This document shows, one piece after another, positions 50,134-58,478 of a stretch of DNA of 64,000 nt (positions are counted from its first letter, which is position 1; each line of letters opens with the position of its first letter). Source of the DNA: Oscillospiraceae bacterium (GTDB lineage: Bacteria > Bacillota > Clostridia > Oscillospirales > Acutalibacteraceae); contig JAFLUM010000010.1 of NCBI GenBank assembly GCA_022508805.1, forward strand, positions 1-64,000, in the 5' to 3' direction. The position numbers and the translations under genes were made by a program. Under the pieces are notes generated by a model. That model was not told where the DNA came from, did not search any database, and was given only the letters and a program-made list of their open reading frames with translations.

Positions 50134-51669
50134 TCACTTCTCCTCGTGATATACTTTCTCAGTATTGACGCTCCACAAAGCCGTTTTATCCTTATTTCCC
50201 GATAAAATGTTATCAACAGCACAAAAAGCCGTCGCCATTGAGTGGTCCATGTTGTTATATCGGTGCTGACCGTTCCTGCCCACACAGAAAAGGTTGCCAA
50301 AAGTGTTTAGATAATTTATAACTACAGGCAACTCGTCATAGCTGTCAAAATATGCAGGGTAAGCCTTTTGTACCCTCTCGACGTGACAGTCGCGAACATT
50401 TCCCGCCTCCAAAATTCCTATTTCTACAAGTTCTTTTTCGGCAAGGTCACGAAGTTCACTGTCACTCATATTCCAAAGCCCGTCGCCCTCGCGGCAAAAG
50501 TATTCAAGCCCCAAAAAAACGGTATTTTGAAAATCCTTCACCATATACGGCGACCAGTTGTTAAAAATCTGCACACGTCCTAACTTTACAGAGCGATCCT
50601 GAACGTATATCCAGCAGTCGGGGATAATATCCCCCACCGTTTTGAGCTTTGTCTCATTTTTCACGGCAAGCTTATTTATTAATAAACCGACTGTTAAAAA
50701 GTCACGGTAGGGCAAATCATCTGCAATTTTCCGTACACTGTCGGGACAGTCGTCGAAGCCGTTTATTAAATCCTTTATTGCCATAGAGGAGATAAAAATA
50801 TCCCCCGTAATCATAAGTCTTTCGCCGTTTTTTTCATATTCCACAGCGGAAATTTTTCCGTTTTCGGTACAGATTTTCTTGACCTCGGCAGAGAATATTA
50901 TTTCCCCGCCACGGTCGGTAAGTTCATCCGCCGCCGCCTGCCACATCTGACCCGGACCGAATTTGGGATATTTGAATTCTTCAATGAGCGACGTTTCGTT
51001 TGATTTTTTACCTAATGCTTTTTTCAGGGTATCCCTTAAAAGTGCGGTTACGGACAGCCCCTTGACCCGCTGTGCTCCCCAGTCGGCAGAAATATCACGC
51101 GGATGTCTGCCCCAAAGTTTTTCGGTGTAGCTCTCAAAAAACATTGAATAAAGCTCTTTACCGAAGCGGTTTATATAAAAGTTTTCAAGATTATCCTCAT
51201 TTTTCTTGTGTACCATCGACACACCGTATGAAAAAACCGACCTAACTGTGGAAGAAAATCCCATATTTATAAAGGTCTGCGGTTTTACCGTTACGGGATA
51301 GTCAAAAAACTTCTTTTTAAAATATATTCTTGAGACTCTGCGGCGCTTTAAAAAGACCTTGTCCTGTGTCTCGGGGTCAGCGGTACCGTCAAACTCCTTT
51401 TTCGTATTCGTAATTATATCATCCGCCGAAGGACTGCCCTGATTCGGTAAAAGACTCTCCCACCAACGGTTTACGCGCTCGTCCTTTGAAAAAAAGCGGT
51501 GACCGCCCATATCCATACGGTTACCGTTATGGACTGCTGTACGCGAAATTCCGCCCACGGTGTCCGATTTCTCAAGCACTGTGACCGAATATTCGCCGCT
51601 TTGTCTCAAAAGCTCCAGTCCGGCAGTCAAACCCGCAGGACCTGCGCCGATGATAATTACTTTTTTCAT
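50134..51669 (-). CDS. FAD-dependent amine-oxidase/UDP-galactopyranose mutase-like protein
   Basis: A 511-residue flavoprotein. The N-terminal FAD-binding GAGPAGLTAGLELL and the downstream VLEKSDTVGGISRT are intact, and a second segment MDMGGHRFFSK follows. The C-terminal FAD motif is around NGQHRYNNMDHSMATAFCAV. The family is often annotated as protoporphyrinogen-oxidase-like or UDP-galactopyranose-mutase-like and tends to sit near glycan genes, though none is visible here. The ATG lies in an ATGA overlap with the cyclase gene; its stop adjoins the ChrA pair. Confidence 0.85.
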   Translation of the reverse strand: MKKVIIIGAGPAGLTAGLELLRQSGEYSVTVLEKSDTVGGISRTAVHNGNRMDMGGHRFFSKDERVNRWWESLLPNQGSPSADDIITNTKKEFDGTADPETQDKVFLKRRRVSRIYFKKKFFDYPVTVKPQTFINMGFSSTVRSVFSYGVSMVHKKNEDNLENFYINRFGKELYSMFFESYTEKLWGRHPRDISADWGAQRVKGLSVTALLRDTLKKALGKKSNETSLIEEFKYPKFGPGQMWQAAADELTDRGGEIIFSAEVKKICTENGKISAVEYEKNGERLMITGDIFISSMAIKDLINGFDDCPDSVRKIADDLPYRDFLTVGLLINKLAVKNETKLKTVGDIIPDCWIYVQDRSVKLGRVQIFNNWSPYMVKDFQNTVFLGLEYFCREGDGLWNMSDSELRDLAEKELVEIGILEAGNVRDCHVERVQKAYPAYFDSYDELPVVINYLNTFGNLFCVGRNGQHRYNNMDHSMATAFCAVDNILSGNKDKTALWSVNTEKVYHEEK

Positions 51670-52274
51670 TGGTTATCGCCGCTCCAAAAAATATAGTCTG
51701 AAATAAGTATTGCTCTTACGGGCGCTGCCTCAGCGCCGCTGATTTTTATGGGCGCGGCGGAGAGAAAATAGTCACCCGGTGAAACAGAGTCAAGATCAAG
51801 ATTTTCAAGCACAGCAATGTTATCCAGCATAAGCATACGGTGGCTTCTGCCGTCGGAACCTTCAGGCTCAACGGTCAAAGCGTCCGTGCCTACAAGATAA
51901 TAGCCCATGTAGCTGAGCTCCGATGCCGCCGACTCGTGCAAAAATGCTTTACCGCCCGACTTTATAAGCACTCTTTTCGTATTTCTCGGGAAATATTCTT
52001 CAACGTATGAGCCTGTTATAAGTATCGGCGGAACCTCAACCACAACGCACGGCCCGAAAAATGCGTCCGGCGGTACGGTGCAGATATCGTTGCCGTCAGG
52101 CAAAAAATGCAAGGGTGCATCCATGTGAGTGCCATTGTGCAGGCACATACTTATTTTGCTCAGATTATACTCGGAATTTTCATCAATTTTTTGAACCCGC
52201 TCAAGTTTTGGTGCAGGATCGCCCTTGAAAACCTCAGCGGTCATTACATCCCTTGAAATATCAATAAATTTCAC
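51666..52274 (-). CDS. Cyclase-family (kynurenine formamidase-like) hydrolase
   Basis: A 202-residue metal-dependent hydrolase. The family signature HNGTHMDAPLHF (N-G-T-H-x-D-x-P-x-H metal ligands) is complete near residues 49-60, and LIKSG and VGTDALTVEP segments follow. Relatives hydrolyse N-formylkynurenine or isatin, or act as polyketide cyclases; here the substrate is unknown. The GTG at 52274 is chosen because AGAGG lies 8 bases upstream; the GTG at 52283 abuts it. Confidence 0.85.
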   Translation of the reverse strand: MKFIDISRDVMTAEVFKGDPAPKLERVQKIDENSEYNLSKISMCLHNGTHMDAPLHFLPDGNDICTVPPDAFFGPCVVVEVPPILITGSYVEEYFPRNTKRVLIKSGGKAFLHESAASELSYMGYYLVGTDALTVEPEGSDGRSHRMLMLDNIAVLENLDLDSVSPGDYFLSAAPIKISGAEAAPVRAILISDYIFWSGDNQ

Positions 52275-52316
52275 ACGCGTCACCTCTGATTTTTACCGTA
52301 TCATAGCTATTAAATA

Positions 52317-52345
52317 ATTGTACCATATTCTTAAAAGCAATTCAA
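52317..52345 (-). promoter_or_regulatory. Promoter of the cyclase-FAD-ChrA unit
   Basis: Minus strand: TTGAAT (52345-52340) and TACAAT (52322-52317), spacer 17. Confidence 0.65.
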
Positions 52346-52370
52346 TGAAAAAAGCAGTATATTTCCCGTT

Positions 52371-52410
52371 AAAAAGCAAGAGGGACAGAAAGTATCTTTC
52401 CGTCCCTCTT
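52371..52410 (-). terminator. Terminator of the leuS operon
   Basis: Minus strand: AAGAGGGAC arm pairing with GTCCCTCTT, with an inner GAAAG/CTTTC stem, then GCTTTTTAAC. Confidence 0.85.
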
Positions 52411-52422
52411 ATTTATATTTAG

Positions 52423-54831
52423 TTATCTTGCAACTATATTGACAAGTCTGCCCTTGACGTAAATTTCTTTAATGATATTTTTGCCGTCAAGCTCGGCTTT
52501 TATCTTTTCGTCGGCCTTTGCAAGTGCAATAGCATCTGCCTGCTCGATATCGGCAGGTACGTTGATTTTTGCACGGACCTTTCCGTTTATCTGAACGGCT
52601 ATCTCAATAGTCTCGTCAACACATTTTGTCTCGTCGTAGGACGGCCATTCGCCGTCGGAAGCCAACATATCGCCGAAACCGCATTTTTCCCACATTTCCT
52701 CAGTAACGTGAGGAGCAAAGGGGTTTGTGAGAACAAGCAGCGTTTTAAGCTCTGCACGGTTGATGGCACCCTTGTCGTAAATCGCGTTGAGAAGCGTCAT
52801 AAGAGCCGCTATTGCCGTGTTGTATTTGAGGGTTTCAATGTCCTCGGTGACCTTTTTAACGGTCTTGTGGAATGAGGATGAAAGCTCTGCCGAATACTCA
52901 TCGCCGTCGGTAAGAATATCCTGCAAATTCCAAATTCTGTCGATAAAGCGTTTACAGCCCTTAACGCTGCTCTCCGACCAGGGAGCCGCCTTTTCGTAGT
53001 CACCCATAAACAGAACGTAGGTGCGAAGCACGTCTGCGCCGAAGGCCTCAACCACCTCGTTGGGATCGATAACGTTTCCGCGTGATTTGCTCATTTTCAC
53101 GCCGTCGGGACCTAAGATAAGACCCTGCGCCGTTCTTTTTGCATACGGTTCTTCGTAAGGCACAACGCCCAAATCGTAAAGGAATTTATACCAAAAACGT
53201 GAATAGATAAGGTGGCGTGTAACGTGCTCCATACCGCCGTTATACCAATCAACGGGCATCCAATATTTAAGCTTTTCGGCATTTGCAAATTCGTCGTCGT
53301 TGTGGGGGTCGACGTAGCGCAGGAAATACCAAGATGAGCCCGCCCACTGAGGCATTGTGTCGGTCTCACGTTTTGCATCCGCTCCGCACTTGGGACATTT
53401 GCAGTTGACGTATGAGTCGATTTTTGCAAGAGGACTTTCGCCGTCCGTTCCCGGCTCAAAATTCTGCATCTCGGGGAGTCTCAACGGAAGCTCATCATAG
53501 GGAACAGCCACCATTCCGCAGTGGGGACAGTGAACTATAGGGATAGGCTCGCCCCAATAACGCTGACGGTTGAACGCCCAGTCCTTCATCTTGTACTGAA
53601 CGCCGCCCTCGCCGATGCCTTTTTCCTGCAAGTGGTCTATCATTTTGGCAATGGAGTCTTTTTTATTGTCCATACCGTTGAGGAAGCCTGAATTCACCAT
53701 TTCGCCGTCACCGGTATATGCCGCAGTGCTTATATCGCCGCCCTTTATGACCTCGATTATGTCAATGCCGAATTTTTTTGCAAAATCGTAGTCGCGGTCG
53801 TCGTGCGCGGGAACAGCCATAATAGCGCCCGTGCCGTAGCCCATCATAACGTAATCCGATATGTAGATCGGAATATCCTTTCCGTTGACGGGATTCTTTG
53901 CCGTGATTCCGCTGATTTTAACGCCTGTTTTATCTTTGACAAGCTGTGTACGCTCGAACTCGGTCTTTTTGGCACACTCTGCACGGTAAGCGAGAATTTC
54001 GTCCATATTGCCGATTTTTTCGCTGTATTTGTCAATAAGCGGATGCTCGGGAGCCATTACCATAAAGGTCACGCCGAAAAGTGTGTCGGGACGGGTGGTA
54101 TAAATTCTCAATTCCTCGGGGATCTCGTTAAGTCCGAAATTGACGAACGCACCGCGGGATTTGCCTATCCAGTTGACCTGCTGCAGCTTGATATTTGGCA
54201 GGTAGTCTACTTTTTCAAGTCCCTCTAAAAGCTTGTCGGCATATTCGGTAATGCGAAGATACCAAACGTCCTTTGCCTTCTGAACCACGTCGCTGTGGCA
54301 GATGTCGCACTTGCCGCCCTGTGAGTCCTCGTTGGAAAGGACGACCTTGCAGGAGGGGCAGTAGTTTACAAGTGTCTTGTCACGGAAGGCCAAGCCCTTT
54401 TCAAACATTTTGAGGAATATCCACTGGGTCCATTTATAATATTTTTCGTCCGTGGTATCGATTACTCTGTTCCAGTCAAAAGAAAAACCGACTTTTTTAA
54501 GCTGACCCGTGAATTTTTCAATATTGATGTCCGTCACCTTGCGAGGGTGAATGCCCGTTTTTATGGCATAATTCTCTGTGGGCAGACCGTATGCATCAAA
54601 GCCGATGGGAAAAAGTACGTTGTAGCCCTGTAACCGCCTTTTTCTTGAGACGACCTCAAGTCCGCTGTACGCCTTTATGTGACCCACGTGCATTCCTGCT
54701 CCGCTGGGATAGGGAAACTCCACAAGTCCGTAAAATTTAGGCTTGTCGGAGTCGTCCTGAGCGTTGAAAACGCCTGCCTCCTCCCATTTTTTCTGCCATT
54801 TTTCTTCGATTTGTTTAAAATTGTATTCCAT
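52423..54831 (-). CDS. leuS: Leucyl-tRNA synthetase
   Basis: An 802-residue class I synthetase. The HIGH motif reads HVGHIKAY, the editing domain follows, a zinc-type CPSC/CDIC pair lies near 160-175 and another C-P-x-C pair near 440, and the KMSKSRGN loop is intact. The C-terminal domain is complete. The ATG at 54831 has GAAGG 10 bases upstream; a TTG nine bases earlier (54840) is the alternative. It is the last gene of the long trmFO-to-leuS run. Confidence 0.96.
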   Translation of the reverse strand: MEYNFKQIEEKWQKKWEEAGVFNAQDDSDKPKFYGLVEFPYPSGAGMHVGHIKAYSGLEVVSRKRRLQGYNVLFPIGFDAYGLPTENYAIKTGIHPRKVTDINIEKFTGQLKKVGFSFDWNRVIDTTDEKYYKWTQWIFLKMFEKGLAFRDKTLVNYCPSCKVVLSNEDSQGGKCDICHSDVVQKAKDVWYLRITEYADKLLEGLEKVDYLPNIKLQQVNWIGKSRGAFVNFGLNEIPEELRIYTTRPDTLFGVTFMVMAPEHPLIDKYSEKIGNMDEILAYRAECAKKTEFERTQLVKDKTGVKISGITAKNPVNGKDIPIYISDYVMMGYGTGAIMAVPAHDDRDYDFAKKFGIDIIEVIKGGDISTAAYTGDGEMVNSGFLNGMDNKKDSIAKMIDHLQEKGIGEGGVQYKMKDWAFNRQRYWGEPIPIVHCPHCGMVAVPYDELPLRLPEMQNFEPGTDGESPLAKIDSYVNCKCPKCGADAKRETDTMPQWAGSSWYFLRYVDPHNDDEFANAEKLKYWMPVDWYNGGMEHVTRHLIYSRFWYKFLYDLGVVPYEEPYAKRTAQGLILGPDGVKMSKSRGNVIDPNEVVEAFGADVLRTYVLFMGDYEKAAPWSESSVKGCKRFIDRIWNLQDILTDGDEYSAELSSSFHKTVKKVTEDIETLKYNTAIAALMTLLNAIYDKGAINRAELKTLLVLTNPFAPHVTEEMWEKCGFGDMLASDGEWPSYDETKCVDETIEIAVQINGKVRAKINVPADIEQADAIALAKADEKIKAELDGKNIIKEIYVKGRLVNIVAR

Positions 54832-54861
54832 ATATGCCAAACCTTCTTTGAAGTGTATTTT

Positions 54862-55221
54862 TTACTCGCTAATGTATTCACTGATGTCCATATCGGTGGC
54901 ATCCGCCCAAAGATGCTCAAGATTAAAATGCTCACGCTGATCGGCGGTGAAAAGGTGTACTATCACCGTGCCGTAATCAAGGAGTATCCAGCCTGTGGCT
55001 TTACCCTCGATATGACCGGGCTCAACGCCCAGCTGTGACAGTCTGTCCTCAACCTCGTCGGCAAGGGAACGCAGATGTGTGCCCGAAGTACCCGTTGCGA
55101 TAACAAAGTAGTCGGCGACCACCGTTAAATCGGTTATTTCAAGTGATTTTATATCCGTCGCTTTCTTTTTGTCAAGAGTTTCGACGATATTTTTAAGAAG
55201 CTCTTTTCTATCCATAATCAT
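54862..55221 (-). CDS. rsfS: Ribosomal silencing factor RsfS
   Basis: A 119-residue protein that binds L14 of the 50S subunit and blocks subunit joining during starvation. The signature is complete: VVADYFVIATGTSGTHLRSLAD, GHIEGKATGWILLDYGTVIVHLF and the final EHFNLEHLWADA. The ATG overlaps the yqeK stop in ATGA and has GAAAGG 5 bases upstream. The nadD-yqeK-rsfS order is standard in Firmicutes. Confidence 0.96.
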   Translation of the reverse strand: MIMDRKELLKNIVETLDKKKATDIKSLEITDLTVVADYFVIATGTSGTHLRSLADEVEDRLSQLGVEPGHIEGKATGWILLDYGTVIVHLFTADQREHFNLEHLWADATDMDISEYISE

Positions 55222-55793
55222 TTTATCCTTTCCACTAAATGATTGTATGCTTTTACCGTGTCAAGATGAATCGGTCTGTTTTTGCGGGCGTTATCCTCAA
55301 TTGTGAAGGACAGTCCGCGAAGTACCGCTTTATCCAAATCTTTTTCTGCCAATTCCCGAACCTCAGCCACATCAGGATATTCTCTGTCCTCAGAGGTAAG
55401 GTCGGCAACGTAAATAATTTTTTCAAGAAGCGTCATATTTTCTCTGCCCGTGGTGTGATACCTTACGGCGGAAAGTATCTCGTTGTCGGTCACACCCAGC
55501 TCTGTTCGCAAATATGCCTCGCCCGCCGCGGCGTGGAGCGTTACGGTTATCTTTTTTTCACTGTCAGTGAGAGCAGTTCCGCCGTTCTCGATGATTTTTA
55601 TCATACTCTCGGGCGGTTCATAACGCATAATGTCGTGTATAAGCCCCGCCGTGTACGCTTTTTCACTGTCCGAATCATAGATTTCTGCAAGCCTTTTCGC
55701 CTGCTCGGCAACGCATATAGAATGATAAAGCCGCCCCGGAGTAAGCCGCTTTTTGAGTATTTCGAGAAATTCACCGTTTCTTTGCGTATCCAT
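55218..55793 (-). CDS. yqeK: HD-domain phosphohydrolase YqeK (symmetrical Ap4A hydrolase)
   Basis: A 191-residue metal-dependent phosphohydrolase that cleaves diadenosine tetraphosphate to two ADP in Firmicutes homologues. The HD-domain ligands are visible: the RLYHSICVAEQA histidine, the GLIHDIMR HD pair, TLHAAAGE and YHTTGRENM. The ATG at 55793 lies 23 bases inside nadD; the frame extends upstream only within nadD. No good ribosome binding site is seen, so translation is probably coupled. Confidence 0.9.
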   Translation of the reverse strand: MDTQRNGEFLEILKKRLTPGRLYHSICVAEQAKRLAEIYDSDSEKAYTAGLIHDIMRYEPPESMIKIIENGGTALTDSEKKITVTLHAAAGEAYLRTELGVTDNEILSAVRYHTTGRENMTLLEKIIYVADLTSEDREYPDVAEVRELAEKDLDKAVLRGLSFTIEDNARKNRPIHLDTVKAYNHLVERIK

Positions 55794-56400
55794 ACAGTCC
55801 GCGACTCTCCATATATTCAATAATTTCCGGCTCCACATAGCCGTAAACGCTCTTACCCTTGCTTATCATATCACGTATCTCGCCGGAGCTTATAATATAC
55901 GCATCCATAGGCGAGATATGTATATTCTTGCCGTCAAGTCCGTTAATATATATTCCCAACCGCTCAAAGGCGTATGCGCGAAGTACCTTTACGCTGTCCT
56001 CCGTATTGCGGGAGGCAACACAAACGGTACATTTTTCCAAAATTTCCCTGTGCTTATACCACTTGTGGAATATTAAAAACATATCGGACCCGATTATTAA
56101 GTACAGTTTGTCATTGGGATATTTTTTTATCAGCTCGTCCACGGTATAAATAGTATAGCTGTCGCTTTCCCTATCCATTTCGACGGTGCTGACCTCAAAT
56201 TTAGGGTCACGGAACGCCATACGGCACATATTAAGTCTATCTTGGTTGTCCGCCAAATCGTCACACCGCTTATGTGTGGGGACTTTGTTGGGTATTATGA
56301 GAACCTTGTCAAGCTCCAGCTCCGCCGCCAGCTTTTCTATCATTCTCGCGTGTCCCTTATGCGGTGGATTGAATGTGCCGCCGAAAATACCGATTTTCAT
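55771..56400 (-). CDS. nadD: Nicotinate-nucleotide adenylyltransferase
   Basis: A 209-residue enzyme making nicotinic acid adenine dinucleotide in NAD synthesis. The nucleotidyltransferase motif GGTFNPPHKGH (7-17), a VPTHKR segment and the C-terminal ISSGEIRDM (ISSxxIR) are intact. The ATG overlaps the yhbY stop in ATGA. Confidence 0.96.
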   Translation of the reverse strand: MKIGIFGGTFNPPHKGHARMIEKLAAELELDKVLIIPNKVPTHKRCDDLADNQDRLNMCRMAFRDPKFEVSTVEMDRESDSYTIYTVDELIKKYPNDKLYLIIGSDMFLIFHKWYKHREILEKCTVCVASRNTEDSVKVLRAYAFERLGIYINGLDGKNIHISPMDAYIISSGEIRDMISKGKSVYGYVEPEIIEYMESRGLYGYAKKR

Positions 56401-56699
56401 CTGCTTTTGCCCTTCTTTTCGTCCTTATGAAGCTCGGGATTATATCTGTAAAAAATCATACTGCCGCCCACAACGCCCACACATTCACTGTTTGTCTCCT
56501 CGGCAAGACACGCCGCAACCTCTTTCGGTTTTTGTGGACTTGTCTCTAAAAGCACCTTTATTTTTATAAGCTCACGGGCAGTCAGTGCATCGTCAGTCTG
56601 CTTGATAAGTGCATCGGAGATTCCTCCCTTACCCACCTGAAACAGGGGCTGTAAGCCGTTCGCCTGCCCTCTGAGCCTTGCTCGTTCTTTACTGGTCAT
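56397..56699 (-). CDS. yhbY: YhbY-family (CRM domain) RNA-binding protein
   Basis: A 100-residue CRM-domain protein associated with pre-50S particles. It begins TSKERARLRGQANGLQPLFQVGKGG, the usual opening with the GxxG-type loop (GKGG), and has KIKVLLE and a final GSMIFYRYNPE. It overlaps rdgB by four bases. Confidence 0.92.
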   Translation of the reverse strand: MTSKERARLRGQANGLQPLFQVGKGGISDALIKQTDDALTARELIKIKVLLETSPQKPKEVAACLAEETNSECVGVVGGSMIFYRYNPELHKDEKKGKSR

Positions 56700-57295
56700 T
56701 TGCTTTCTCCTATATACTTTGGTAACTCTTCCACGAATTTTCTAAGTGCATTTCCTCGGTGACTGATTTTGTCCTTTTCCTCGGCAGACAGTTCTCCGAA
56801 GGTCTTTTCACCCACTAAGAATACAGGGTCATAGCCGAACCCTCCGCTGCCGTGTTCTTCAAAAGCAATAACGCCTTCACACTCTCCGCGAACGGTAAAA
56901 TGTCTGCCGTCGGGGAAGCAGCAGCAAACGGCGCTTACGAATCTTGCGGTTCTCTTTTCGGTAGGTACGCCGCTAAGCTCGCCTAAAAGCTTTTCGATGT
57001 TTTTCTTATCGTTTCCGTGGTCGCCGCTGTACCGTGCCGAGTAAACTCCCGGGGCTCCGTCAAGATAATCCACCGAAAGACCCGAATCATCGGCAACGCA
57101 GACCATTCCGCTCTCTTTACAGCCGCTGTCCGCCTTTAAAAATGCGTTCTCCTCAAAAGTAGTACCCGTTTCCTCAACATCCGATAAGTCTATTCCCGCC
57201 ATATCGGCAGTGAGCACCCGTATACCGAGCGGCTCCAAAATCCTTTGAAGCTCCGCCTGTTTTTTCATATTATGAGTTGCGATTAAAAAGTCCAA
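56696..57295 (-). CDS. rdgB: XTP/dITP diphosphatase (RdgB/HAM1)
   Basis: A 199-residue house-cleaning pyrophosphatase that removes deaminated purine nucleotides. The motifs THNMKKQAELQ, TFEENAFLKA, VADDSGLSVDYLDGAPGVYSARY and GGFGYDPVF, SHRGNAL are intact. The start is a TTG at 57295 with GAGGAG 5-6 bases upstream, both lying inside the 3' end of ftsY (26-base overlap). Confidence 0.95.
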   Translation of the reverse strand: MDFLIATHNMKKQAELQRILEPLGIRVLTADMAGIDLSDVEETGTTFEENAFLKADSGCKESGMVCVADDSGLSVDYLDGAPGVYSARYSGDHGNDKKNIEKLLGELSGVPTEKRTARFVSAVCCCFPDGRHFTVRGECEGVIAFEEHGSGGFGYDPVFLVGEKTFGELSAEEKDKISHRGNALRKFVEELPKYIGESK

Positions 57296-58454
57296 AGAAT
57301 CTCCTCTTCTCTTTCTTTTTCTCAGTTTCTTCTTCGATATTTTCCTCTTCGGTTATCTCTTCTTGCGGTTCGTCTTCCGCAATTGTCTCCTCAACTCCGT
57401 CTATATCTGCCGCAGTGTCATCGGCGGTTTGTTCTTCGTATTGTACGGATGCGTTTTCTTCCTGTTCGGATATTTCACCGTCGCCTTCAGAGCTTTCTTT
57501 AACTTCTGCGACGGGTTCATCCGTATCATCTTCTTCCCTATAATCTATTTTGTCGAACAGTCCGTCGGCAAAAGCGGCAGGATTAAATGGCTGCAGGTCG
57601 TCTATTTTTTCGCCCACACCGATGAATTTTACGGGTATTCCCAATTCATTCTTTATTGCCAGCACCACGCCGCCGCGAGCCGTTCCGTCAAGCTTTGTGA
57701 GCACGATTCCCGTTATGTCGGCGACCGTTTTAAACTCTCTTGCCTGATTTACGGCATTCTGTCCTGTGGTAGCATCAAGGACTAAAAGCACCTCGCGGTC
57801 GGAATAGGGCAGCTCACGGTCGATAACGCGGTAAATTTTGTTAAGCTCATCCATAAGATTTTTCTTGTTATGGAGTCTGCCTGCCGTGTCGATTATAACT
57901 ATCTCGCTGTCCCTTGCCTTTGCGGCATTTATGGTGTCAAAAACCACCGCCGCAGGGTCAGCGCCCTCTTTATGTCTGATTATATCCACCCCTGCGCGCT
58001 CCGCCCAGACCTGTAGCTGGTCGATAGCCGCCGCGCGGAAGGTGTCAGCCGCGCCGAGGATAACCTTTTTGCCCTGCGACTTATACATCATAGCCATTTT
58101 GCCGATGGTGGTCGTTTTTCCCGCCCCGTTTACGCCGATAAGCAGTATTATTGACGGCACGGTGAGAAGTCCCATATCCTCGCCGCCGTAAAGCATTTCG
58201 GCAACGATGTCCTTTATCTTTTGACGGATGAGGTCGGAGGACTTGAGCTTGCCTTTTGCCGCCTCCGCACGAAGTCGCTCGGTTATCTCCACCGCCGTGG
58301 TGACACCCACGTCGCCCATTACCAGTATTTCTTCCAGCTCCGTGTATAAATCGTCGGTTATCTCGTCAAAGCTGTCAAGCATATCGTCAATGGCTCCTGC
58401 CATTTTATTGCGTGTTTTTGTCAGTCCGAAATTTATTTTTTTGAAAATTCCCAT
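57270..58454 (-). CDS. ftsY: Signal recognition particle receptor FtsY with acidic C-terminal extension
   Basis: A 394-residue SRP-GTPase that docks ribosome-SRP complexes at the membrane. The N domain, the GVNGAGKTT P-loop (107-115), DTAGR, TKLDG and GVGEKIDDL motifs are intact to about residue 300. Unusually, the acidic region normally at the N-terminus is at the C-terminus (about 305-378, very Glu/Asp-rich), ending in a basic, aromatic tail KKKEKRRFFGLFNRNS that looks membrane-binding. The N-terminus MGIFKKINFG is short and normal. GAAAGGAG precedes the ATG. Confidence 0.95.
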   Translation of the reverse strand: MGIFKKINFGLTKTRNKMAGAIDDMLDSFDEITDDLYTELEEILVMGDVGVTTAVEITERLRAEAAKGKLKSSDLIRQKIKDIVAEMLYGGEDMGLLTVPSIILLIGVNGAGKTTTIGKMAMMYKSQGKKVILGAADTFRAAAIDQLQVWAERAGVDIIRHKEGADPAAVVFDTINAAKARDSEIVIIDTAGRLHNKKNLMDELNKIYRVIDRELPYSDREVLLVLDATTGQNAVNQAREFKTVADITGIVLTKLDGTARGGVVLAIKNELGIPVKFIGVGEKIDDLQPFNPAAFADGLFDKIDYREEDDTDEPVAEVKESSEGDGEISEQEENASVQYEEQTADDTAADIDGVEETIAEDEPQEEITEEENIEEETEKKKEKRRFFGLFNRNS

Positions 58455-58478
58455 TGCCGTACTCCTTTCGGAAATATC

